64,000 nucleotides of DNA from the NCBI GenBank assembly GCA_019454045.1, contig SKCR01048547.1:1-64000 (forward strand). Direction: 5' to 3'. Below, piece by piece: positions 36,212 through 48,935 of the stretch. The translations under genes and the position numbers were made by a program. The notes beneath the pieces were generated by a model, which worked only from the letters and a program-made list of their open reading frames with translations, did no database searches and was not told the origin of the DNA. Within the stretch, counting starts at the first letter, position 1. Every line of letters begins with the position of its first letter. Origin of the DNA: Zanthoxylum bungeanum. Its lineage: Eukaryota > Streptophyta > Magnoliopsida > Sapindales > Rutaceae.

Positions 36212-36751
36212 ATGGGTGGGGCATCGGATCGGATCGGATCCGATCCGATCCGATTCGATCCGATTTGATCGGATCGGATCGGATCCGATCCGATTTGCAA
36301 ATCCGAACGAATCCTGTTGGTCCGGTTCGACGAATTTCGGATCGGATCGGATTTTATCCGATCCGATCCGATCCGATCGATTTTTTTTTTTTTTAATATG
36401 CAAAACGACGTCGTTATATAATATAAAAAAAAAAAAAAAATCGATCGGATCGGATTTTATCCGATCCGATCCGATCCGCTCGATTTTTTGACTCAAACCC
36501 ACCGAATTCGGATCGGATCGGACCAATCCGATCCGAAATAGGCTGATTCGGATCGAATTGGTCCGATTCGATTCGATTCGAATTCGGATCGAACCAAACG
36601 ATCCGATCCGATCCGATCCGATAATGATCGAATCGGATCGAGTTCGATTGTTTGATTCGATCCGATCGAATCAAACAATCGTGGGCATTTCGGATCGGAT
36701 CGGATTCGGATTCGGTCCGATCCGATCCGAATCCGATAATGCCCACCCCTA
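36212..36751. mobile_element. GGATC-rich foldback element, hAT-like ends
   Basis: The ends are ATGGGTGGGGCATC and, inverted, TAGGGGTGGGCATTATC, similar to hAT termini. Nearly the whole interior consists of GATCGGATCGGATCC-type words in both orientations, with an A/T-rich centre (36380-36440). A clean target duplication is not visible. It starts only 8 bases beyond the CACTA right end. Long open frames on both strands arise from the 5-bp periodicity and are not genes. Confidence 0.65.
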
Positions 36752-38672
36752 CGTATTATGGTTAGAATCAATGGATTTTTAAGTGTAACATAAACATCTC
36801 ATAGAATGCTCTAAACACTATAAATTAAACAAAAGCATATTTGAAATCTTGTTTGCCTCGAGAAAGTTTAACAAGGCAAACGGCCATTATTGTCTTTAAC
36901 GCCATTTTTGCAGCTGTATTAATTTGTTAACTTCATAACCTCCATTATTATTGCTTAATGATAAAAAAATTTATTGTTTGTTCTTTAGGAACAGTTTTAA
37001 ATCAAATAAAAGGCTTCTGAAAAAATTTGTCGTTAAAAGTTACATTAGATGACAAATTAAAATTTTGGAAATCGATAGGACTTCTGATCCCAAGCTTGTA
37101 AATATCGCTATAGCTAGTACCCTTATAATTAATGATCACATATTCTTCCAAAAATAAAAACAGAAAAGAAAAATGCAAAAACAAAACTGCAGGACAAAAG
37201 ACTAAAACTTATGTTTAAGATTTAAGCACTTCTAAAGGAATTTAGATTCGGTATTCAATTTAGCGGAACATTGTTAAGATTTTTATAAATTATAATCGAT
37301 AATTATTATATAATAATTTTAAAGGGAAATTACACCGAAGTATTCTGCAGATTGTTATAATGATACTTTAGTTCATACGGTTTTGAAAATATAAGTTTTA
37401 GTTCTTATCGATAAATACTTTCCATTACTTTTGAGTCACTTTTCATCGATTAATGTTAAATGACTTAATACCCCAAAACTTGTCCAAAGATTGTAAAAGC
37501 TTGTTTCAAAATTAAAGAAAAATGATTTAATTAACCAAAAAAATTAAAGGAATAGACTAAAGTTTGTATTTTATAAAGGATAAATGACATTTACATCCCT
37601 ATATTTTGGTTTTAATGCTCATTATATCCATATAGACTGTTCACAAAAATACCCCAACATATCTACTTAATTATTAACATAATTTGACATTTGTATCCCT
37701 ATTCTATAAATTTAGATAATTAACATTACAAAATATTTAAACTAAAAATGTGAACTAAATAATTTTTTAATAAAAAAATCAAATTTAATTTGTAAGAATT
37801 GAAAATATATTAACAATTATGTTCATATTGAAATAATTTAACTTTTTATTATATTTATAATTGTTAAATTTTTATTTATTTAAATTAATTTTTTTGTATG
37901 TTTATATATAGTCACGACTAAATTCAAATAAATGAAAATATGTGAAGTATTTCCTTGAGTCAATTAGAAAAAGTAAAAAAAAAAATTTGACAATAATAAT
38001 CTAACTTAATATTTGAATATTTTCTCTCATATGAAATGTATTTTATATTATTAATATTTATAAAGTTAATTTAAATAATTATATTTATAGCGAATCCTTC
38101 TTAATTTAAATTATTTTCATTCCTTTTTGGTTAAAAATAAAGGTTTTGTCATTTATTTGAATTATTTAAAATTTTCAAGGGTAAATTTGTCAAACTTAGT
38201 AAAAAATTTAGAAGGAATAGTGTTTTGAAGTATTTTTCAAATTATAGAGATGTGATGAGAAATTTAAGTAAAATACCGTGATGCGATGATAATTTACCGT
38301 TTTCTAAAAATACATGGATTAAAACTTATAGTTTCTAAAATTATATGGATTAAATTTTGTATTTTTAAAATTGCTTGAACTAAAATATCATTAAGATAAT
38401 TTATAAAATAATTAAGTATTATTTTTTTCTAATTTAAATATAATTGAATTTGTAAGCATAAAATTGGTTAATGAACTTATTCTGCCATTATAAAATATTG
38501 AGAGTCGTGCCGGCATCAAATGAGGATGATTGTAAAACTGAAATACCAAAGCCAAAAAATGTTGAACTTCAACCCCTCTCAAAAATGACAATAAAAGAAT
38601 CTCCAGAAAGACAACACAGCAAAATGCCAATCACTTTCTTGATTACATCATGCCAAATAGCAATCAAAAGAC
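36752..38672. other. AT-rich spacer with a large inverted repeat
   Basis: There is no gene here. Words around 37360-37410 (ATACTTTAGTTCATACGGTTTTGAAAA..., TAAGTTTTAGTTC) recur inverted around 38320-38400. This suggests a degraded MITE-like element of about 1 kb (roughly 37320-38410). Part of the right end is the distal promoter of the dioxygenase gene. Confidence 0.45.
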
Positions 38673-38679
38673 TATAAAA
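38673..38679 (+). promoter_or_regulatory. TATA box of the dioxygenase gene
   Basis: TATAAAA lies 57 bases before the ATG, with CAAT-like words just upstream (CCAAATAGCAATC). The implied 5' leader is about 30 bases long. Confidence 0.6.
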
Positions 38680-38735
38680 TCCCACCCACCATCAACTCAA
38701 TTATCACAACTTGTGTGTGAGAAAAAGAGAGAGCT

Positions 38736-39853
38736 ATGGAGTTTTCTTGCAAGGATTTCAAGGTGGGAAAATGTGAAGGAGAGAAAATGGTGGATGGTGA
38801 GACATTGCCACTGGTTTTAAACCCAGAAGAGACAAACAAGACTGACTTGGAATCACTTCTTGTGTCTCTTAAGACCAACAAAGAGTGGTTCGAGCAGATG
38901 ATTATAAAGAACAGTGCTGTCTTGCTGAGAGGTTTTGATGTGAAAAATGCACAGGATTTCAATGAGATCATTGAAGCCTTTGGGTGGGATGATATTCGTT
39001 ATGTAGGACCAGCACCTAGAACCCATGTTTACAAACGAGTGTGGACTGCCAATGAAGGACCCCTCTCTCAATTCATTTACTATCATCATGAAATGGTTTT
39101 GGTAAGTTCATTGATGATATAATGTGAAACATGCAATGCACATTTTATTAATGTTTGTTTGGTTAAGCATAATGCAGATTAAGGAGTATCCGAAAAAAGT
39201 GATACTATTTTGCGAGGTGCCGCCACCAGAAGGCGGAGAAACACCGTTTGTTCCAAGCTTTAAAGTAACAGAACGGATGCTGGAAGAGTTCCCTGAAGCT
39301 GTGGAGGAAATGGATACCAAGGGATTGAAATACTCATTCACTGCTCTTAGCAAAAATGACACTGCCTCTATGAGAGGTAGAGGTTGGGAGGATACTTTCG
39401 GAACATCTGATCGTGCAGAAGCTGAGAAAAGGTAATACAAGAATTGCACTCTAAACTATCACATATCATATGTACGATCAATGAACTGAACAACTTCTTT
39501 TCTGCAGAGCCAAAGCTCTGGGGATGGAAATGGAGTGGCTGCCGAATGGTGGTGTGAAGGCAGTACTAGGACCGCGAGCTTTAACCAAGGTGTTTGATGG
39601 GAGAAAAGGAAGGAGGATGTGGTTCAACACCGTTGTGGGCATGCACGGGAAGGAGATTAGCTCTGCATTCAAAGCTGATGGGACTGAGATTCCGGAAAAT
39701 GTAGTGAAGAGATGCGAAGAGATCATAGAAGACGAGAGCATCCAGTTTAAGTGGGAGAAGGGTGATGTTCTTTTCTTAGATAACTTGGCTTTGCTCCATG
39801 GAAGAAGGCCATCTATGCCTCCAAGAAAGGTCCTTGTCGCAACCTGCAAGTAG
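38736..39853 (+). CDS. TauD-type 2-oxoglutarate dioxygenase (At3g21360-like)
   Basis: The product matches the plant family annotated as clavaminate synthase-like protein At3g21360, a TauD/TfdA-fold Fe(II)/2-oxoglutarate enzyme whose natural substrate is not known to me. Three exons (38736-39101, 39178-39431, 39508-39853) join in phase to give 321 residues, near the usual length of about 330. The iron ligands are visible as HHE (His117 and Glu119) and a distal His304 in LLHGRRP. Arg313 in PPRKVLV fits the 2-oxoglutarate contact. Other family landmarks are VPPPEGGETPF and RGRGWEDTF. The start is the first ATG after a TATA box. There are no disruptions. Confidence 0.93.
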
Positions 39854-40921
39854 TTTCGACGTACTCTTTACATTCCGTTTGGTATGGTATTGCTGACGAA
39901 TAAAAGTTTCTGCTCCCCAATACCGATACCAAACAGAGTTTTATTTTCGCATTTTTAAACAATACAATAAAAGGTCACTAAATTCTCTCTCTTAATCTAG
40001 TGATAAGAGACTGAGTGTCCTTGACCTTTCACCATTCACTTTTAAGTGACTTCCTATGCTATTGTTATGAGCATATGTTTGATATCATATCTTCTTCTTC
40101 TTTTTTCCTGCAACATTTAAACTATACAATAACAGATTACTATATTCTCTTAGTCTTCTCTTGTTATACAGATTCTGTTTTCTGATCTTTCGCCGTTATC
40201 CTAAAATAACATTTACAGAACAAGACATCAGAAACTCCAGGAATCAAATGCAAAAACAGCGATTAGGCCTGCATCCGTGCCCATGACAGTAACTGCACAA
40301 ACACCTATCACACTCTTTCAAAATGCAACATCCTAATTGTGCATGGTCTCAAGGATGGATTTAAAGTGCCCAATGCTATAATAAACAAAGAATCAGTATA
40401 GATTATCAAACTGACTGAGCAAGCTTACACAAAAGCCAAATACTTTTAACTACAATTAAAAATAACAACTCTGCTTGACCATTTAATTACTAAATTTCAA
40501 TTAAAAGCCACACCTCTAGTCTCTCTCCTGCCAAATTAATCAGCTTTCATTTCCAATTATAGTGCTGACAATTGTATTTTTACTTTCATTAAATGCTATT
40601 GCCAATTCGAATGAATAAAATTGGAAAAGGGGAAAAAACAGCAAAAAGAAACATGTCATATAAATTTTAACGAACTGTTTTTTTTCCAATTAAAACCAAC
40701 CACTAACCAAAAGTTTCTTTGTTAGATCCTTGAATCTTGAATCGACTTCTCTATGAAGAAAGACATAATAAGTTAAGAAAACAAAGAACATATCCTACTT
40801 TTTATTTCTGGACAATCAGAAAAGGCACAAACATGAGAGACAACCCTAGATCAATTTAGTGTCCCACGGACAAAGGGGCTTTAGGTTTACATCTATAATG
40901 TCCTGAAAACCAAGCATCCAC
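39854..40921. other. Convergent intergenic spacer
   Basis: This lies between the 3' ends of the dioxygenase (plus) and DCP5 (minus). AATAAA at 39899 is a plausible polyadenylation signal for the former. TTTATT near 40801 could be that of the latter, read in reverse. I see no other gene or repeat. Confidence 0.6.
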
Positions 40922-43900
40922 CTAGGATGGACGACTGGGCATGCCACGCCCCTGGCCCCTTCCGGCATAGGCGTACCCCCTTCCATAATAAGAACCTCGA
41001 GAACGACCACCACGTCCAGGCCAACGACCACCTCGTCCACCTCGATGTCTTGAAAAATCACCAAAAGTCTGCACCATTAAACAAAGAAGTATGCTGACAA
41101 AAAATCCCAATTCTTGTATAGATCGCAAACAAAAAGACACAAAGTACCTCTGTGTCTAGTTTCCTTTGCTCTGAGAATCTAGTCCTTCCATTTTGTGATT
41201 CATAATCACGTGTATTGGAGGAGAGAGAATCAAAAAAGTCGTCCTTATTGTAAACAGGCTGTTGCACACACAGGCAGAATTAAATATAGGAGATATCAAA
41301 GCAATATACCAGCTTCTTTCAACAGAAATAAAAATTGGCATGACAGTGAGACAAGATAGCAACCTCAACCTGAGGTACTCCAGCATCATCTTCATCCTGT
41401 GAATCATCTCCATCACTGATTTGTCCATCGCCTTCTTTGTCCTTTGAGTGAGACTTGTTGCTCTTACCAAGATGATCCCATACTTCATCCTTCTTGAATT
41501 TCTCATTCATCGCCATAAAATCAAAATCCTCGGTGAATTTTGTCACAGGGCGAGAATACTGCCAAAAAATATAAACCATTCCTATATGTCAAACTTCCCC
41601 CCCTAATGCTTATCATCAGTCATCACCACTAGTCACACACAACCACCATCCAGATTAAAATGATTAAATAGAAAACACCTGCTGTGCATTCAGCCAAAAA
41701 AAATATCCATGTAAGTTGTAACCAATTTTCAACGATTACAAACACTAAACAACATTTTCTCATCAACTAGCATTTCTTTAAAGTTAAAGCTATAATTAAA
41801 TAAGAAGATTTCCTATAGAGTTGTAACCAACTTTTTCTTTGTAAACCTCCATTGGATTTCCAACATGACAATAGGTTCCCAAATTCACAGAGATCAACAT
41901 AGAAACAGAAAACTTGAGCCTAAAAATAAAATAAAAAATACTTTGGATGCATTCAACATTAACTCTGGTTGCACAATAGTCAAAATCTTGAAATTTCCAT
42001 AGAAAATTAATTAAGCATGTAAATAATGCGTTACCCCAGCTCCTCTTCCCCTTTCACGGCCCCTGTAACCATATCGAGCTTGGAAAGGAGATCCATTTGT
42101 CTAGGAAGTCAAAACCAAAGAAAAAAAGGTTAATAGTCTTCAAAGCATGCAATGAAAGAAATGAATTCAAGTAAAACTCGCAAAGAAATTTCCCAGACTT
42201 TCTGAATGCCTTAGACCAACTTGACCGAAACTATCAAGCAAATAAAGAATAAGTGAAATCACAGAATACCATTCACGAGAGACAATCCTTCCAAAAAAGT
42301 TGGGTGCAAAAAGAATTATCGAAGTCGTCCATGTGAAATTCTATTTTTCCTAATTTTTCCCAAAGCAAAGCCAAAAGCAAAAGTTGGGTGCAAAAAGAAT
42401 TATCGAAGTCGTCCATGTGAAATTCTATTTTTCCTAATTTTTCCCAAAGCAAAGCCAAATGCAAAAGTTTCACATAGAGAAACCACGACACACGTTATCT
42501 CTACACATGCAAGTAGTTAGAGTCATGATGTTGAAAAAAATGAATAAATAAATGCTAAAAGATATAATATCAGGTATGAAAACCTTATGACCACCCCGTG
42601 GAGGTACTGGTAATGGCAAAATAGGTGGCTGACTTTCCCTGGCAACTCGTGCAGATGTTTCTAATGATGGTGATGATACTTGAACCACCTCCACATCCTT
42701 ATGAGCGGTTTGTGCAGATTGAGATGAAGATGCCATTTGTGATGAAGGGATTATGGTTGGTACCGACTGTAGAAGCTTACCTGGGGTTACCAGTGGAGGT
42801 GCTGGTGTTTCTGAAGGAATAGAACTAGACGTCCCAACAATGGAGGATATAGACTGTGATGAGCTTTTATATGGCAACACTGGAACAGAAATTGCATTAG
42901 GTTTGTTGGAAGATGATGGAACAATAGGATTTACTTCTAGACTGGAAGTAGTCAGAGGAGCCAAAGAGGGCAAGCTAGCACCAAATGCGGCGGTAGGAAG
43001 GGTAGAACTGTGAGCCTTATTAGGCAATGAACTTGGTAATGTTTCAGAAGCTGGTGAGGCAGAGGGCATCAGCAGGGATGATGGAAAAGTAGATGGTGGT
43101 AAGGAAGTTGGCATCAAATTAAGAGAACTAGAACTAACAGGAAGCAGTGAAGATGAAACTTCTGGCATGTTTGAACCTGGCAAATTAGAGGCTCCTGGCA
43201 AGTTTAAAGCTCCGGATGGTAAAGGGTTTGAAGCTCCGGATGGAAAAGGAGCATTAAAATTAGGATACTGCATTGGTTGCTGCATGGAAGGAGGCATGGC
43301 CAGTCCAGGAGGTGGTCGAAGTAAAGACTGCTGGTGCAAATGTGGAGGCCCATTTGGGGGATAAAATCCCTGCCAGTACATTGGCATAGCAAGCCCACCA
43401 CCATTTGCAGTTGGAGTAGGTATGGCTCCCCATGATCCTAAATTTCCTCCAGGTTGATATAGGGGCAGGCTACCTTGGAAATTTGATCCAGGTAGTCCCA
43501 TTTGGGCATTATGGGAACCAATATCAGGCAAAGATCCGCTACCAGTGAAAGGCAAGCTTGTAGATGTGGCAACTGGACGTGGATAGTGAGACTGCACAAC
43601 ATTACAGCCAATTCAGAGTTAGGTTTCGATTTAATGCACCATCCACTTAAATAGACATTCCACATACCTGTATAATAGCAGGGTCATTGTTTATAGGTGG
43701 TGTAGGCTGAACAGGAGGAGAGGATTTAACCTGTAAATCCTGGGAAAACGAGCAAAATAACATTTCAAATCAGTAGAGACTAAACTCTAAAGTAAAACAA
43801 TAAATAACTTGACAATGGCCAACCATATAGAGGTCTGACACAGTTAATGGTTCAATGTGTTTTATAACATAGTCAATCAAAAGCATCAGAATGGTCCAGT

Positions 43901-44941
43901 GTGTTTTATGTCATAATCATTCCGAAGAATGAAAACAAGGCTAATCAGAAACGTTCAACTTAGGTAAAGTAAATAATGATACATCCAATGCACCCAACCA
44001 ACTCCCGGGGGGGACCTGGAGCCCGAATTAATCCTCTGATGAGGAGTTTCCCAGGCTGGAATTCAAAAGTCAGTTATATGTACACATATCTTGGGTAGCC
44101 AAAAAATAAAAAACCACAGCAGCATAGAGCACAAAACACTACCAGATAAAGAAGAAGGTATGCTAGCTAGGCAATCAAATTCTGAAGCAATTAAGGAACC
44201 TACCTTAACCTTTTACCATACACGAAAAGATTAACAATCCGGATTTTGTCGAGAACTAGTTTCAAATAGTCTTTTGTAGAGAAAATAAGAATAGATGATT
44301 AAATATCAGTATATAGAATACCTTGATGTCAGTTCCCCGAAACAATATGTATTCATAAACCTTGTCACCTGGCGCCACTTGTGGACCATCCTTTTTCCTC
44401 CCTTCAGTTCCATATGATCGCACTGCCCATAAAAACATACAAAAATGTACATAATATAGCAATCTAAGTTAAAAACAAAATTACAAAAAAAATAAAAATT
44501 GTAACTATTAATCAAACAAATATTTGTCTAGCGTGATTAATATACGCCAAAAACTTGCAAGAAAAATAATGAGGCGTATAATCAAACGTCATATCGCACT
44601 ATAACAATGAACAATATACCTAAAACAATATTTTCTTTACCTGTAAATTAACACCGCATTCAGACAAAAATCTTTATATGCAAAACACAAGCCATGCAAT
44701 TATGCATAAAAATGATCATTAAGATACAAATCCAAACATTAATTCAAAAAACGCAACTTCCGGCAAGAAAAACAATGACGGTACCGTTTATCAAGCCAAT
44801 ACTGGACTCTTCGGTATTGATGTTGTAAAGAACGCCTTCATATCTGATCTCAGCCTTGGACGTCAAGCTTATCAAGCTCCCTATGTACGAATCTGCCGTT
44901 GACGAATTGGATTTCGTAGCAGCCAAACTCTCCGTCGCCAT
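40922..44941 (-). CDS. DCP5: DCP5 / LSM14-type mRNA decapping factor
   Basis: This is a cytoplasmic P-body protein of the Scd6/Rap55/LSM14 family that promotes decapping and represses translation. Eight exons on the minus strand (44785-44941, 44322-44422, 43668-43739, 42584-43591, 42035-42100, 41364-41558, 41148-41258, 40922-41068) join in phase to 618 residues, close to Arabidopsis DCP5 (611). Residues 1-86 are the LSm14 domain ([31 protein letters not shown]). A long Ser/Pro-rich linker follows. The DFDF box lies at about 479-482 and the FFD box ([11 protein letters not shown]) near 538-548. TFGDF is at 571-575, followed by an RGG-rich tail. No disruption is seen. Intron 4 contains an 84-bp tandem duplication. 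Confidence 0.96.
42299..42466. repeat. 84-bp tandem duplication in DCP5 intron 4
   Basis: Two head-to-tail copies of 84 bp (42299-42382 and 42383-42466), starting GTTGGGTGCAAAAAG, differ at a single base. They lie wholly within the intron between exons 4 and 5 and do not touch the splice borders. The near identity implies a recent slippage or unequal exchange event. Confidence 0.9.
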
Positions 44942-45458
44942 ATCTAATCACACATAAACTTATACAGAGAAACAGTCAACTGACAAATCAATTTTGTTTC
45001 TTTTCTTCTTTTCGTTTCCAGTTCTAGAAAAAGAAGCTAGGGTTTAGGTTTGGGGATTTACTTTGTTTGGGAAAATTGTTTTGTTTGTGGCGAAATGGAA
45101 GAGAGTATCCAATATCCGCACTCTGCATTTATGCGAGGTTGCTAATTTTGTCGTCCGTAGATGATCTGACCAACAGGGGAGCGCCACATTGGCGTATCGT
45201 GGACTTTTTGGTCTTTTCGGAAGAATTTGAGGCGAGTTTAGTCGTTTCTGTTTTAAGTAAAAAAGGGGAAGTACGAGTGGCCAAACAAGGACTCGGTGGC
45301 TGAACGAAGCTAGTGTTTGCTGCACTTGGTGGGTCCCTGATATTTGTCCAATGAAAGCGGAACGCGTTAGGGGTAGGAATCAAGTATAATTCAGATCAAC
45401 AAACGTTTTAAAACCTTATCGGGGCATTAAAGTAAAACCAAACCGAGAAACAAGCAAA
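44942..45458 (-). promoter_or_regulatory. DCP5 upstream region with telo-box
   Basis: On the minus strand AACCTAAACCCTAGC occurs about 100 bases upstream of the ATG (plus-strand 45036-45050). It contains the telo-box AAACCCTA, common in promoters or leaders of plant genes for RNA and translation functions. The rest up to the hAT element has no convincing gene. Short open frames on both strands (for example 45067-45303) have no recognisable similarity. Confidence 0.55.
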
Positions 45459-46134
45459 TAGGGGTGTGCATCGGTCGGTTAATCATTGATTTTTTAACCG
45501 TAACTAAAATTTTCGGTTAAATAAAAGTGTGACCGATTTAACCAATTTATGACACATAATCATTAACCAATTAACCATTATATTTCGGTCGGTTATGGTT
45601 AATTCGGTTATTAACCAATCCAATAAATATAAATTCATCATCTTTCAATAAAGCAATTTAACACAATTACATAAATATAAATTCATATCCATAAAAAAGA
45701 CAGCAAATCATAAGAAAATTTAACACAAATATAAATTCATCAACTCATCAAACATTTTTGAAAAGACAATCCAGAAAGTCAGAAGATAACTCAAAATTAC
45801 ATTACAAAATCCATCAAAAATACAAACATATAAGGTGTTCAACAACTAATAAATAAGCAATTTTCATTAATCATCTTCAAAGTCAGCAACTCAGGACCTC
45901 AGGCTCAGCAACTCAGCATCCACAAGGCAGCAAGACAATTTTGTCATTACTCTTATTCAAAATCTGAAGTGACCTTGATTCCAAGTTTTTCCATTTCTAC
46001 ATTATTTCAAGTACACAATATATTTTTAGTTTGTCATATAAGAAAAAATAAAGACAATAAATTTAATAGTAACACTAAACAGTTAACATAATATTGATTT
46101 TTTTTTTCCATTTACCTTGCTCAAGCTTCACAAC

Positions 46135-48225
46135 TTATTCTATTTGTTCCTCCTTTTCAATAATTTTCTTCATGTAATGTTGAAGCCAATCTTGATAATA
46201 CATTAAGGATTCTAAAATTTTAGGAGTCAAAGAGCTCATAAATTCATCCAGTACTCTCCCACTTGTGCTAAAAGCTGACTCTGATGCAACAGTTGACATT
46301 GGTATTGCTAGCACATCACGTGCCATCTCTGAAAGTAAAGGAAACCTGGAAGAGTTAAGCTGCCACCATCGAAGAATTTCAAAGTCATCACAATCGTCTT
46401 CACCTTCCTCTATCAAATACTTTTCCAAATCAGATTTTACATCATCACTATGAGATTCAGACCTAAACCTCTTATACTTGGATATCATAAGCTTTGATAC
46501 AGGAACTGCAAGATCATTGCCTTGTTCACAAGTCGTAGATGATGATGAGGCAGCAAAGATAGAATTTGGAGGTCTCTGACTGTTTGCAGATGCAAGCTAC
46601 TTATAACCCTCATATAGCTTATAAATTGCATCTTTCACACTCTTAGCCAAGTGACCACCTAATTCTTTTCCGTACATGTGCTCTAATGCAAATTCAACAT
46701 ACCCTAATTTTCTCATAGGATCAAGAATGACAGCTATGTAAATCAATTTGTTCATTTTGTCACTTTGCCCTCAATATTTCTCATACTTTTGCCTAATTTT
46801 TATTGTCATAGCACTCATATCCATGTCATCACTGTTCTCCAACTCATTCAACAAGCAATCAATTGCAATAATCTCCTCAAAAAAAAGTATTGGCTGTTAC
46901 ATATTTCGTTCCAGAGACACTTAATGTAATCTCATAGAAGTGTCGTAGGAAAACTACCAAGCTATTGATATTGTTCCAATCATCATCCAAATGAACTCCA
47001 TCATAATTTAATATAAGATCTCTACTAAAATTTGGATCTAGGTCATCATATCTCTCAAAAGCATTTCTGAATTTCAAAGCCACATCAAGCATCTTGTAGG
47101 TGGAATTCCACCTTGTGGGACAATCAGGATTCAACATACACTTGCTATCAATTTTCTCAATAGCTACACATTCATTAAACTTTTGCAGCCTAGAAGGAGA
47201 TTGTCTAATGAATTTTACAGCCTGTCGAATACGATCAACTGACTTGCTAGCCTCTTTCAAACCATCTGTTACAATTAGATTCAAGATATGCGCAACACAC
47301 CTAATATGTAGATACTTAGCTTGAAGAATAGTGTTTGGCCATGTTCTCATTTTCTCCTCAAATAATCTATAGCAACATCATTAGAGCTTGCATTGTCAAC
47401 TGTCACAGTCATTATCCCATCAATTTCCCAAGCAGATAAGCATGTCTCTATGGCCCTACCAATTGGCTCCCATTTATGACTAGAAATTGAACAAAAATTC
47501 AAAATTTTTTTGTTCAATTTCCAGTTCTCATCAATATAATGTGTGGTGAGACACATATAATTGACCCTTTGTATTGAAGTCCAAGTATCAGTAGTTAGGC
47601 AAATTCTTTTTGCAGATCTCTTCAGCTCAGATTTATAGCATTTCTTCTCATCAAGAAAAAAATTGAAACAATCTCTAGCATAAGTCCACTTAGAATTAAT
47701 ATGAAAGCGTGGGCATGCAACACTCATGAAATGCCTAAACCCATCACCCTCTACGAATTTAAATGGCAGTTCATCAATGATTAACATTTTCATCAAAGCC
47801 AACCTAATTGCATTCTGATCAAACTTCCAATTAGTTAAAAATGTAACTTCTAGACTTTTAGAGTCAACATGAATACTAATAATGGATTGTTTAGGGTCTG
47901 CAGGCTTTGTGGCTAAATATTTCTTGTAAATACTAAGATGATATTTGAGAGATGATGTACCATTAGTTTTGGAACCACTATAAAATTCACGATGACAATA
48001 ATTGCACTTACTTATAGGATTTTCATCACCACTTTCAGGCTTTGTGAAGTGATCCCAAACTACATATTGTTTCTTGTTTTTCTTCCTCATCTTTAGGGGC
48101 CTTGAAGTCAAAGTATCTGGAATAGATGAAGACTCTTGCGTAATTGGATTTTGACTAGTGTTTGGATGAGAAGTTTCATCTGCAGGTTGTCAAATTTCAT
48201 TTGCTTCACCTTGGTTCATTTTCAT
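46135..48225 (-). pseudogene. hAT transposase (BED finger, hATC)
   Basis: On the minus strand an N-terminal BED zinc finger is seen (VVWDHFTKPES, CNYCHREF, GTSSLKYHL, about 48060-47940). The RNase H-like core includes ICLTTDTWTS and VDNASSND, and HIRCVAHILNLIV and CPTRWNSTYKML follow. The C-terminal hAT dimerisation domain reads LRWWQLNSSRFPLLSEMARDVLAIP...ASESAFSTSGRV (46390-46240). Frameshifts lie near 47350 and 46880. There are stops near 48190, at about 46770, and near 46600. It resembles the Ac/Tip100-related 'zinc finger BED domain-containing' transposases. It cannot be expressed intact. Confidence 0.9.
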
Positions 48226-48606
48226 GAGTGGTCCTCCAATCTGAAACAGAAAAGGAAATATAAAAAACATATATTTTACACAACAAAAAAATGAAAAACA
48301 AGAGAATGATTAAAAAAAATACATCATCATAATGAAAGCACAACTCTGTTACCCGAGCACGCTTTCCTGTTCGTTAATTTGGATGTACATGTTAATCCTA
48401 CCTAATTCATCTTATCGTCTAATTGGCTTTACTAGTAAAGCCTTTATGTCTCTCTCAAGGGCTGCTTTAATTTCTTCTCTGAAAATGGATTTCTAAAAAC
48501 GTAAAACATGATCCCAAAGGCCAACACTATTCTCATTGAAAAATAAAACACAGACGTTGTGAAAGAAAGAAACTGAGTGTTTGTGTAGAAAGAAAAAAAA
48601 AAGGAA

Positions 48607-48935
48607 ATGGGAAATTCATTTGAGTGTTCAGCTTCAGGAGAGAGATTAGTATCAGCTGCAAGAGATGGTGATTTGGTTAAAGCCAAAATGATTTTAGATT
48701 GTAACCCTTGTCTAGTTAAATATTCAACTTTTGGTGGCTTAAATTCCTCTCTTCATTTTGCTGCTGCCAAAGGCCATAATGAGGTTGCTTTTTTGTTTTG
48801 TTTTGATTGATTTGGTAATGGGTGTTTATTATTTTATTATATTTTGTTTAATTTTTTTTTGTGGGTTATCGGCAGATTGTGGCGCTGTTGCTTGAAAATT
48901 GAGCTGATGTTAATTCGAGGAATTATTGTGGTCAG
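48607..48935 (+). pseudogene. Captured XBAT33-type ankyrin E3 ligase fragment
   Basis: The frame starts [21 protein letters not shown] and continues through an ankyrin start, [17 protein letters not shown] (48607-48783). This is the N-terminus of the XBAT31/32/33 family of ankyrin-RING ubiquitin ligases, closest by memory to XBAT33. An intron with GT...AG borders (48784-48875) is retained. Exon 2 (48876-48935) reads IVALLLEN, a stop, then ADVNSRNYCGQ, with TGA where Gly is expected. The next donor GTACTGG follows. All further ankyrin repeats and the RING are absent. It lies inside the hAT TIRs, antisense to the transposase, so it was acquired as genomic DNA, not from mRNA. Confidence 0.85.

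Noticed and set aside
36116..36782. Long open frames rich in SDRIGSD / RSDPIRF on both strands
   Set aside because: They come from GGATC 5-bp periodicity in a foldback element and have no protein-like composition.
38736..39853. Possible bacterial origin of the TauD-type gene
   Set aside because: The gene has plant introns, a plant-like TATA box and matches a family found across plants, so recent transfer is not supported.
45067..45303. Plus-strand frame divergent from DCP5
   Set aside because: It lies in the DCP5 upstream region, has no similarity I recognise, and shows no supporting signals.
48607..48810. Functional short ankyrin protein
   Set aside because: The frame runs into the retained intron. 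It is the start of an XBAT33-type gene cut off by capture, with a stop in exon 2.
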